Shown one piece after another: positions 36,027-42,795 of a stretch of DNA of 42,795 bases. Position numbers and translations under genes: made by a program. The notes under the pieces were generated by a model, which worked only from the letters and a program-made list of their open reading frames with translations, was not told where the DNA came from and did not search any database. This stretch comes from Gammaproteobacteria bacterium. Lineage in GTDB: Bacteria; Pseudomonadota; Gammaproteobacteria; Thiohalomonadales; Thiohalomonadaceae. Where the stretch lies: the NCBI GenBank assembly GCA_026196275.1, contig JAPHTQ010000003.1:1-42795 (forward strand), written 5' to 3'. Position 1 is the stretch's first letter. Each line of letters opens with the position of its first letter.

Positions 36027-38251
36027 AAAAACTTCTCGCCATACTACTCCCCCTGTTCCTGTTAACCGGCTTCCAGGCCGCTGCCGAGGAGGAGGAGCTG
36101 CTGGAGCCATCGAAGGCCTTTGCCCTGAGCGTCGAGGTTATTGATGCACAGACCGTACAAGCCACCTGGAACATTGCCGAGGGGTACTACCTTTACCGCG
36201 GCAAGCTTCTCTTCGAGAGCGCCACTGACGGCATCACCCTGGGTGAGCCGGAGCTGCCGGCGGGAAAGGTTAAAAACGATGAATTCTTCGGTGAGGTGGA
36301 AACCTACCGGGGCTCGGTAACCGCGACCATCCCGCTACAGCGTGATGCCGGGGCCGGCAACACCCTGATACTCAAGACCACCTCTCAGGGATGTGCCGAT
36401 ATCGGCGTATGCTATCCCCCCCAGCGCCAGAACCACGAGCTGGACCTGCCCGCTGCCGACGCCATGGCGGCCCTGTCGGAGATGAGTGGCGATTTCGGCT
36501 TCGGCGCTGAAGATGAGGTGCTGGACCCCGAACAGGCCTTCCGCTTTGATAGCGAGGTGATCGACGGCAACACCCTGCTCGCCCGCTGGACAATCGCACC
36601 GGCACACTATCTCTACAAGGACAAACTCACCTTTGAGCTGCTTGATAACGACGGGGTCAGCCTGGGGCAGATAACCCTGCCCCAGGGTGAAGAGAAGGAC
36701 GATGAGTTCTTCGGTCGCATTGAGGTCTATCACGATCTGGTCGAAGCGCAGATCGCGCTGCAACGGGAAAATCTTCAGCCCACCACCGCTACACTCAAGG
36801 TCGGTTACCAAGGCTGCGCCGAGGTGGGGATCTGCTATCCGCCACAGAAAAAATCGGTAGCCCTTGAACTTCCCGCCGGCCAGCCCGGCAACGGCGCTGA
36901 GGTGACACAGACCTCCACACCTGCCGCCGCAACGGATGCCCCCCTGTCGGAACAGGATCAGCTGGCCGCCGCCCTGGCCGGTGGCGACACCGCCTGGACC
37001 ATCCTGCTGTTCTTCATAGCCGGGCTGCTACTGGCCTTCACCCCCTGCGTCTTCCCAATGATCCCGATCCTCTCGAGCATCATCGTCGGCCAGGGCGACA
37101 GCATGACCACCCGCAGGGCCTTCACCCTCTCCGTCGTCTATGTACTGGCTATGGCCCTGACCTATACCGTTGCCGGGGTCATCGCCGGGCTGTTCGGTGC
37201 CAACCTGCAGGCCGCGTTCCAGAACCCGTGGATCCTGGGCAGTTTCGCAGCGGTGTTCGTCGCCCTCTCCTTCTCCATGTTCGGTTTCTACGAACTGCAA
37301 CTGCCCTCGGCACTGCAGGGCAAGCTGACCGAGGTGAGCAACAAGCAGCAGGGCGGCACCCTCACCGGTGTCGCGATCATGGGCCTGCTCTCGGCGCTGA
37401 TCGTCGGCCCCTGCGTCGCACCACCGCTAATGGGCGCACTTATCTATATCGGCCAGACCGGTGATCCCTACCTCGGCGGCGCCGCCCTGTTCGCCCTCTC
37501 CATGGGTATGGGCGCACCGCTGGTAGCGATCGGCACCGCCGGCGGTAAATATCTGCCCCGTGCCGGTGGCTGGATGGATGCGGTCAAGGCCGTATTCGGC
37601 GTGCTGCTGCTGGCAGTGGCCATCTGGATGCTCGAGCGCATCCTGCCGGCCAGTATCATCCTGCTGCTGTGGGCCCTGTTGCTGATCATCTCCGCCGTCT
37701 ACATGGGCGCCATCGATGCCATCAGGGATGGCGCCAGCGGCTGGCGCAAGCTGTGGAAGGGCATCGGCCTGGTGCTACTGCTGCAGGGTGGACTGATGCT
37801 GGTCGGCCTTGCCGCCGGCAATACCGATCCGTTGCAGCCGCTCAAGGGGATCGGCTTTGGCGGCGCCGCCACCCAGCAACAGCACCTGAGCTTCAAGACC
37901 ATCAAGACCGTCGAGGATCTGGAGCGTGAGGTGGCTACCGCCAGTACCCAGGGCAAGACGGTGATGCTCGACTTCTACGCCGACTGGTGCATCTCCTGCA
38001 AGGAGTTCGAGAAGTACACCTTCAGCGATCCACAGGTAATCGCCGCCCTCGACAATACCGTGGTGTTGCAGGCCGACGTGACCGCCAACGATGAGGCCGA
38101 TCAGGCATTGCTGAAGAAATTCAAATTGATCGGCCCGCCGGGGATCATCTTCTACAACAGCCAGGGCGAGGAGCTTGTCTCCTACCGCATGGTCGGCTTT
38201 GTCCCGGCGGATGAATTTACCGCTCACATCAACCGTGCCTTCGGCAACTAG
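36023..38251 (+). CDS. dsbD: Thiol:disulfide interchange protein DsbD with duplicated N-terminal domain
   Basis: Carries electrons from cytoplasmic thioredoxin across the inner membrane to periplasmic DsbC/DsbG and cytochrome c maturation. The product has 742 residues, long compared with about 565 in E. coli. After a signal peptide (1-21) there are two tandem alpha domains: one at about 27-145 with C124/C130 (GCADIGVCYPP), the other at about 167-285 with C265/C271 (GCAEVGICYPP). The eight-helix beta domain follows (about 325-600) with C342 (FTPCVFPM) and C464 (GPCVAPP). The thioredoxin-like gamma domain has DWCISC (C656, C659). All six usual cysteines plus two extra are present. It is translationally coupled to cutA. 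Confidence 0.95.
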   Translation: MKKLLAILLPLFLLTGFQAAAEEEELLEPSKAFALSVEVIDAQTVQATWNIAEGYYLYRGKLLFESATDGITLGEPELPAGKVKNDEFFGEVETYRGSVTATIPLQRDAGAGNTLILKTTSQGCADIGVCYPPQRQNHELDLPAADAMAALSEMSGDFGFGAEDEVLDPEQAFRFDSEVIDGNTLLARWTIAPAHYLYKDKLTFELLDNDGVSLGQITLPQGEEKDDEFFGRIEVYHDLVEAQIALQRENLQPTTATLKVGYQGCAEVGICYPPQKKSVALELPAGQPGNGAEVTQTSTPAAATDAPLSEQDQLAAALAGGDTAWTILLFFIAGLLLAFTPCVFPMIPILSSIIVGQGDSMTTRRAFTLSVVYVLAMALTYTVAGVIAGLFGANLQAAFQNPWILGSFAAVFVALSFSMFGFYELQLPSALQGKLTEVSNKQQGGTLTGVAIMGLLSALIVGPCVAPPLMGALIYIGQTGDPYLGGAALFALSMGMGAPLVAIGTAGGKYLPRAGGWMDAVKAVFGVLLLAVAIWMLERILPASIILLLWALLLIISAVYMGAIDAIRDGASGWRKLWKGIGLVLLLQGGLMLVGLAAGNTDPLQPLKGIGFGGAATQQQHLSFKTIKTVEDLEREVATASTQGKTVMLDFYADWCISCKEFEKYTFSDPQVIAALDNTVVLQADVTANDEADQALLKKFKLIGPPGIIFYNSQGEELVSYRMVGFVPADEFTAHINRAFGN

Positions 38252-38261
38252 GGACGCCTTT

Positions 38262-38774
38262 ATGTTACGTCTACTTCCCATGCTATTGCTCGGCATTCTG
38301 CTGGCAGGCTGCAGCGAGGAGGCTCCCCAGCCACAGGTCGATAACGCCGCCAGCAGTGCGCACAACCTGCTTGAGTTCACACTCCCCGATCTGGAGGGCG
38401 AATCCCGCAAACTGGCTCAGTGGCAGGGCCAGGTAGTCATGGTCAATTTCTGGGCGCCCTGGTGCCCGCCCTGCCGCGATGAGGTACCCGCCTTTATCGA
38501 ACTACAGGAGAAATATGCTGACAAAGGGTTCACCATTGTCGGCATCACCGTCGATACCCATGAAAATGCACAAACCTTTGCCGACACCATGGGCATCAAC
38601 TATCCGGTGTTGATCGCCGAAGAGGAGGGGATCGAGATCGCCAAACGCTACGGCAACCGGGTCGGTGCCCTGCCCTACACCGCATTGCTGGACCGTCGGG
38701 GCAATATCGTCTTCACCCATCGCAGTGAACTGAGTCTGGAACAGGCGGAAGAGGCGCTGAAGGCGGCGCTGTAA
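38262..38774 (+). CDS. TlpA/ResA-like thiol-disulfide oxidoreductase lipoprotein
   Basis: About 170 residues. The signal has a lipobox, LLLGILLAGC, so Cys17 is probably acylated and the protein tethered to the membrane. A thioredoxin fold follows with NFWAPWCPPCRDEVPAF (active site WCPPC), GITVDTHENAQTFA and a cis-Pro in GALPYTALLDRRG. It probably takes electrons from DsbD, encoded 10 bases upstream, for cytochrome c or other periplasmic thiols. The ATG at 38262 is chosen as it opens the signal; the frame extends back into dsbD. Confidence 0.92.
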   Translation: MLRLLPMLLLGILLAGCSEEAPQPQVDNAASSAHNLLEFTLPDLEGESRKLAQWQGQVVMVNFWAPWCPPCRDEVPAFIELQEKYADKGFTIVGITVDTHENAQTFADTMGINYPVLIAEEEGIEIAKRYGNRVGALPYTALLDRRGNIVFTHRSELSLEQAEEALKAAL

Positions 38775-39036
38775 ACGCAGAGAGTCCGCACCATCCGAAA
38801 AATCCATTCAGGTGTGGTGAAGTACCTAAACGTGAACTGCATCACACCCCCGAACAGGGGGCAACTTGCAATCATCTTCGTTGAACACGCAGCTAACTCA
38901 TTGCTTCTGGACATTCCCGAAGCCATCGTGCAAAATGTGCCGACTCTGTAAACCCGCGCCAAAAGATCAATTAATTAGCGGGAAGCTACAATGAAAACTC
39001 TGCAATTGCAGCCAACGGTGAAATCGGGATAGCAAT
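38775..39036 (+). other. 262-base gap with an in-frame open stretch after tlpA
   Basis: After the tlpA TAA the same frame stays open for 58 more codons to a TAA at 38949-38951. This includes a possible GTG start at 38814 for a 45-residue peptide (VKYLNVNCITPPNRGQ then LAIIFVEHAANSLLLDIPEA). There is no convincing ribosome site. A CCCCC/GGGGG hairpin (38847-38861) lies inside without a T-run. This may be chance, a gene relic or a short gene. The last 85 bases should hold the aroQ leader. Confidence 0.3.
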
Positions 39037-39477
39037 ATGGCCAATCTGCTGGTGCTCAACGGTCCGAACCTCAATCTTCTGGGTATACGGGAACCGGGCC
39101 ACTACGGCACCGACAGCCTGGAGACGATCAACCAGCGCCTCATCGAGCAGGCGCAGACGGTCGGCCACCGGCTGGAGAGTTTTCAGAGCAATGCCGAACA
39201 TGAGCTGGTTGAGCGCATTCACCGTGCCCGGGAGGAAGGGGTCGCATGGATCATCATCAATCCAGCGGCGTTTACCCATACCAGTGTGGCGATTCGGGAT
39301 GCGTTGGCCGGTGTCGCCATCCCGTTCATCGAAGTGCATCTCTCCAATGTACATGCCCGTGAGCCGTTTCGCAGCCACTCCTACTTCTCTGACATTGCCG
39401 GCGGCGTGATCAGTGGCCTCGGTGCCCACGGTTACGAGCTGGCGCTGGCGGCGGTCATCCGTCGCCTTTCCGCATAA
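39037..39477 (+). CDS. aroQ: Type II 3-dehydroquinate dehydratase AroQ
   Basis: Third step of the shikimate pathway. The product has 146 residues. [21 protein letters not shown] carries the catalytic Tyr, [19 protein letters not shown] the conserved Asn and His, and [20 protein letters not shown] the second His and Arg. [20 protein letters not shown] closes the family pattern. It is a few bases upstream of accB (31-base gap), the usual aroQ-accB-accC order in gammaproteobacteria. Confidence 0.97.
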   Translation: MANLLVLNGPNLNLLGIREPGHYGTDSLETINQRLIEQAQTVGHRLESFQSNAEHELVERIHRAREEGVAWIIINPAAFTHTSVAIRDALAGVAIPFIEVHLSNVHAREPFRSHSYFSDIAGGVISGLGAHGYELALAAVIRRLSA

Positions 39478-39508
39478 ACATCATCGATAACAACAGGTTT
39501 AGAGCACA

Positions 39509-39961
39509 ATGGACATTCGTAAAGTCAAAAAACTGATTGAACTGCTGGAAGAGTCCGGTATCGCCGAGATCGAGATCCACGAAGGCGAGGAGTCTGTTCG
39601 TATCAGCCGCAACAGCCCGGGCGCTCCGCAGTATGCCGCACCCGTTGCAGCACCGGCACCCGCCGTTGCCGCGCCTGCCCCGGCACCTGCAGCGGAAGCC
39701 GCAGAGAGCGGCTCCGCTATCCCCAGCGGTCACCAGGTCACCTCGCCGATCGTTGGTACCCTGTACCGCTCATCCTCACCGACGGCCAAACCGTTCGTTG
39801 AGGTCGGCCAGAACGTCAACGTCGGTGACACCCTCTGCATTATTGAGGCGATGAAGATCATGAACCAGATCGAGGCCGACAAGGCAGGCGTAATCAAGGC
39901 CATCCTGGCGGAAAATGGCGAACCGGTCGAGTACGGTCAGCCGCTGTTCATCATCGAGTGA
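39509..39961 (+). CDS. accB: Biotin carboxyl carrier protein of acetyl-CoA carboxylase AccB
   Basis: Carries biotin between the carboxylase and transferase parts of acetyl-CoA carboxylase. The product has 150 residues. An N-terminal helical domain (1-35) is joined by an Ala/Pro linker (about 40-70) to the biotinyl domain. EAMKIMN places the biotinylated lysine at K116, and the thumb loop [19 protein letters not shown] is present. It is cotranscribed with accC, 29 bases downstream. Confidence 0.98.
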   Translation: MDIRKVKKLIELLEESGIAEIEIHEGEESVRISRNSPGAPQYAAPVAAPAPAVAAPAPAPAAEAAESGSAIPSGHQVTSPIVGTLYRSSSPTAKPFVEVGQNVNVGDTLCIIEAMKIMNQIEADKAGVIKAILAENGEPVEYGQPLFIIE

Positions 39962-39990
39962 TCTCCCTCTAAATAACAAGCAGAATTCCT

Positions 39991-41331
39991 ATGTTTGACA
40001 AGATAGTTATTGCCAACCGCGGAGAGATCGCCCTGCGCATCCTTCGCGCCTGCCGCGAGCTGGGCATCAAGACCGTTGCGGTCCACTCCGTGGCCGACCG
40101 TGACCTCAAGCATGTGCGCCTGGCTGATGAGTCGGTCTGCATCGGTCCGGCCTCATCTACCGAGAGTTACCTCAATGTACCGGCACTGATCAGTGCCGCC
40201 GAGGTCACCGACGCCATGGCCATTCACCCCGGCTACGGCTTCCTCTCCGAGAACGCCGACTTTGCCGAACGGGTCGAGGAGAGCGGCTTCGCCTTCATCG
40301 GTCCCCGCCCGGAAACCATCCGCCTGATGGGCGACAAGGTCTCCGCCATCGAATCGATGAAAAAGGCCGGTGTCCCCACCGTCCCCGGCTCAGACGGACC
40401 ACTGGGCGATGATGCCGATACCAATATCCGCATCGCCCGCGAGATCGGCTATCCGGTGATCATCAAAGCTGCCGGTGGCGGCGGTGGTCGCGGCATGCGC
40501 GTGGTTCACTCCGAGGCCAACCTGCTCAATGCCATCTCCCTGACCAAGAATGAGGCAGGCACCGTCTTCGGCAACGACATGGTCTACATGGAGAAATTCC
40601 TGGAAAACCCGCGTCACGTGGAGATCCAGGTACTGGCCGACACCCACGGCAACGCCATCCACCTGGGCGAGCGCGACTGCTCCATGCAACGCCGCCACCA
40701 GAAGGTGATTGAGGAGGCCCCGGCCCCCGGCATCAGTGAAGAGTTGCGCCAAAAGATAGGCCAGCGCTGCGCCGATGCCTGTGTCGAGATCGGCTACCGC
40801 GGCGCGGGTACCTTCGAGTTCCTCTATGAGGACGGCGAGTTCTACTTCATCGAGATGAACACCCGTGTCCAGGTGGAGCATCCGGTCACCGAGATGATCA
40901 CCGGTGTCGACATCGTGCGTGAGCAGATCCTGATCGCCGCCGGCGAGAAGCTCGGCTACAGCCAGGACGACATCCACATCAACGGCCACGCCATCGAATG
41001 TCGGATCAACGCCGAGGATGCCGAAACCTTCATGCCCTCGCCGGGCAAGATCGAGCGGGTTCACATGGCCGGTGGGCCCGGCGTGCGTGTCGACTCACAC
41101 ATCTATAACGGTTATGTGGTCCCACCCCACTACGACTCGATGATAGGCAAGCTCATTACCCACGGCCCGACCCGCGACATCGCCCTGGCGCGCATGCGCA
41201 CCGCGCTGGACGAGACCATCATCGAAGGGATCAAGACCAATATTGAACTGCACAAGAGACTGATCGACGACTGCGCCTTCCAGGCCGGCGGAACCAACAT
41301 CCATTACCTGGAGAAGAAACTCAGCCTGTAA
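39991..41331 (+). CDS. accC: Acetyl-CoA carboxylase biotin carboxylase subunit AccC
   Basis: ATP-dependent carboxylation of the AccB biotin, the first committed step of fatty acid synthesis. The product has 446 residues (E. coli 449). [20 protein letters not shown] starts the pre-ATP-grasp domain; [14 protein letters not shown] is the ATP lid; [20 protein letters not shown] and [19 protein letters not shown] are catalytic. [21 protein letters not shown] closes the fold. It ends just before a strong terminator. Confidence 0.99.
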   Translation: MFDKIVIANRGEIALRILRACRELGIKTVAVHSVADRDLKHVRLADESVCIGPASSTESYLNVPALISAAEVTDAMAIHPGYGFLSENADFAERVEESGFAFIGPRPETIRLMGDKVSAIESMKKAGVPTVPGSDGPLGDDADTNIRIAREIGYPVIIKAAGGGGGRGMRVVHSEANLLNAISLTKNEAGTVFGNDMVYMEKFLENPRHVEIQVLADTHGNAIHLGERDCSMQRRHQKVIEEAPAPGISEELRQKIGQRCADACVEIGYRGAGTFEFLYEDGEFYFIEMNTRVQVEHPVTEMITGVDIVREQILIAAGEKLGYSQDDIHINGHAIECRINAEDAETFMPSPGKIERVHMAGGPGVRVDSHIYNGYVVPPHYDSMIGKLITHGPTRDIALARMRTALDETIIEGIKTNIELHKRLIDDCAFQAGGTNIHYLEKKLSL

Positions 41332-41350
41332 CCGGCTCAACTCATCGGCA

Positions 41351-41374
41351 AGGGCGGCTTCGGCCGCCCTTTTT
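41351..41374 (+). terminator. Intrinsic terminator after accC
   Basis: AGGGCGGC (41351-41358), a TTCG tetraloop, then GCCGCCCT (41363-41370) and TTTTA. A perfect 8-bp GC-rich stem with a stable loop and T-tract, 20 bases after the accC stop. Confidence 0.95.
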
Positions 41375-41425
41375 AGTTCAAAGTTCAAGATGAAGCTCAA
41401 CCTTGAGCTTGAAACTTGAAACTTT
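41375..41425. repeat. Intergenic TTTCAAG-type inverted repeat, copy 3
   Basis: The left arm (41375-41400, starting AGTTCAAAGTTCAAG) and right arm (41403-41425, TTGAGCTTGAAACTTGAAAC then TTT) are inverted with mismatches and almost no loop. The right arm matches copy 1 at 21 of 22 positions. It directly follows the accC terminator. Confidence 0.72.
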
Positions 41426-41479
41426 CCTCCCAGAACCTCTGGTAAGATCCCACCTTCGATAACCCAATCCGAGAATCCT

Positions 41480-42355
41480 ATGCCCTGGCTGCAACTCACT
41501 TTCTATTCCAACAAGGACAAGGCCGAAGCCCTCGCCGATCTCCTCTCCGAGACAGGTGCGGCAGCCGTGAGTATGCAGGACGCAGCCGACCAGCCGCTGT
41601 ATGAGCCACCACCCGGCGCTACCCCGTTGTGGCAACTGACCAATGTAGTCGCTCTGTTCGATGAGAACAGCGATGGCGGCGGGGTGATTGAGCAACTCAA
41701 GGCGGCGTGGCCGGAGGCGCTGCCTGAATACCGCAGCGAGATACTGGCGGATCAGGACTGGGAACGTGCCTGGATGGACGACTTCAAACCGATGAAGTTC
41801 GGCGAGCGGCTGTGGATCGTTCCCAGCTGGCACGAGGCGCCGCAGCAGGACGGGGTCAACATCCTGCTCGACCCGGGACTCGCCTTCGGTACCGGCACCC
41901 ATCCGACCACACGGCTCTGTCTGGAGTGGCTCGATGGTCAGGCACTGCATGCAAAGCGCGTGATCGACTACGGTTGCGGCTCGGGTATTCTTGCCATTGC
42001 CGCCGCGCTGCTCGGCGCCGCTTCGGTGATAGGCGTGGATAATGACCCGCAGGCACTGGTTGCGACACAGGACAATGCACAACGCAACGGAGTCTCCATT
42101 CTGACCTCCCTGCCCGCAGAGGTACCGCAAAACAGCGTCGATATCCTGTTGGCCAACATCCTGGCCGGTCCGCTCATCGAACTGGCGCCGAAACTTGCCG
42201 CACTGGTCAAACCTGGTGGTCTGATTGCCCTCTCCGGCATCCTGCCGGATCAAGCAAATGGGGTGCGGCAGACCTACGCCCAGTGGTTTAACATGGAGGC
42301 ACCGGTTGAGGTCGACGGCTGGATCCGGCTTGAAGGAAAAAAGCGAACTGATTAA
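41480..42355 (+). CDS. prmA: Ribosomal protein L11 methyltransferase PrmA
   Basis: Trimethylates ribosomal protein L11. The product has 291 residues. The N-terminal L11-binding domain includes LPEYRSEILADQDWERAWMD and PMKFGERLWIVPSW. The SAM domain has LDPGLAFGTGTHPTTRLCLE, VIDYGCGSGILAIAAALLGA (motif I) and VDILLANILAGPLIELAP with the NPPY-type NILA motif. The accC-prmA order is conserved in many gammaproteobacteria. Confidence 0.97.
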   Translation: MPWLQLTFYSNKDKAEALADLLSETGAAAVSMQDAADQPLYEPPPGATPLWQLTNVVALFDENSDGGGVIEQLKAAWPEALPEYRSEILADQDWERAWMDDFKPMKFGERLWIVPSWHEAPQQDGVNILLDPGLAFGTGTHPTTRLCLEWLDGQALHAKRVIDYGCGSGILAIAAALLGAASVIGVDNDPQALVATQDNAQRNGVSILTSLPAEVPQNSVDILLANILAGPLIELAPKLAALVKPGGLIALSGILPDQANGVRQTYAQWFNMEAPVEVDGWIRLEGKKRTD

Positions 42356-42507
42356 GCCCTCGGCGACAGGTCTGCCGCCTTCCATCCTGCTCCCCTCGGT
42401 GCCGTCACAGTCACCGAAAACCGCTTGGAACCGGTATAGAATTAGGCTAACTTGCTCTCTTCATTCGCCGAAAGTGACCCACGGACACCAAGACGCCATA
42501 CTCCCTC

Positions 42508-42795
42508 ATGCTTAGCCAATGTCCAGAGTGCAGAACCGTCTTTCGCGTCAGGCCCGAACAGCTTGAGGCGGCCGGGGGCAAGGTGCGCTGCAGTCGCTGC
42601 CATGCGGTCTTTCTCGCCTCGGCACACCAGTTCCACCTTCCCCCATCGGTGAACAGCGGGCAGGCTGCTCAGGAGAACGAAGCGCTTTGGGAAGGGGCTG
42701 AGACGCCTCTGGAGGGAGCCTCCGAGTCCACGTTTAAACCCCGATTCGAGCCAGAACCCGAACCCGAGCCAGAACCCGAACCCGAGCCAGAACCC
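42508..42795 (+). CDS. Zinc-ribbon (MJ0042/DUF3426-type) protein, cut by the window edge
   Basis: The first 96 codons are seen; the 3' end lies outside. MLSQCPECRTVFRVRPEQLE and KVRCSRCHAVF give the two CxxC pairs (C5, C8, C27, C30) of the MJ0042 zinc ribbon that starts DUF3426 proteins. The family usually continues with an acidic linker and a membrane helix. Here the linker becomes a run of Glu-Pro repeats, encoded by an 18-base tandem repeat (42747 onward). It follows prmA by 152 bases, a common neighbour. The ribosome site is not clear. Confidence 0.85.
   Translation, partial: MLSQCPECRTVFRVRPEQLEAAGGKVRCSRCHAVFLASAHQFHLPPSVNSGQAAQENEALWEGAETPLEGASESTFKPRFEPEPEPEPEPEPEPEP

Noticed and set aside
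38991-39032. ATG-started 13-codon peptide before aroQ
   Set aside because: Too short and without a distinctive attenuator structure; there is no run of aromatic codons to suggest a leader peptide.

Overview
The window looks like a chromosomal segment of a GC-rich gammaproteobacterium. Gene content and order resemble Chromatiales and related sulfur-oxidising lineages: glnE-ilvE-zinc finger next to waaF/hldE, and groESL-fxsA-cutA-dsbD-tlpA-aroQ-accBC-prmA. This placement is inferred from gene order and protein features only. No rRNA, tRNA, CRISPR array or complete mobile element was found.

Positions 1-8.6 kb hold mixed housekeeping genes. They are a nested palindrome at the left edge, a membrane methyltransferase-like protein, a NavAb-type voltage-gated sodium channel, a small membrane protein, a GSTCD-like methyltransferase, thiC under a TPP riboswitch, a Pcm-type isoaspartyl methyltransferase, a TolC-family outer-membrane efflux protein and a hemerythrin-domain protein.

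Positions 8.6-26.3 kb form a large lipopolysaccharide (LPS) locus. lpxL and waaA overlap; then come kdkA (Kdo kinase), a GT9 heptosyltransferase-like gene and a UDP-xylose synthase. The opposite side is a tightly packed minus-strand operon: hldE, an FAD oxidoreductase, an aldo/keto reductase, waaF, a WaaE-like GT2 and a GT4. Between them (about 13.9-20.0 kb) is an AT-richer island with five sulfotransferases from at least three families, a polysaccharide pyruvyl transferase, a beta-1,4-galactosyltransferase-like GT2 and an IS3 transposase relic. I infer that this locus builds a Kdo-phosphorylated, heptose-containing LPS whose outer sugars are sulfated and possibly pyruvylated and xylosylated. 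This is the most unusual part of the window.

Positions 26.4-32.6 kb hold the zinc-finger/ilvE/glnE operon, a divergent stand-alone lpxA, a decayed 80-base copy of part of glnE, and a membrane-anchored protein related to glycerophosphodiester phosphodiesterases but lacking the first catalytic His. Positions 32.7-42.8 kb hold groES-groEL with a perfect CIRCE operator, fxsA, cutA, a dsbD with a duplicated N-terminal domain, a TlpA-like lipoprotein, aroQ, accB, accC, prmA and the start of a zinc-ribbon protein cut by the window edge.

A family of TTTCAAG-rich inverted repeats occurs in three separate intergenic gaps (about 7.9, 34.9 and 41.4 kb) and appears to be a dispersed element.
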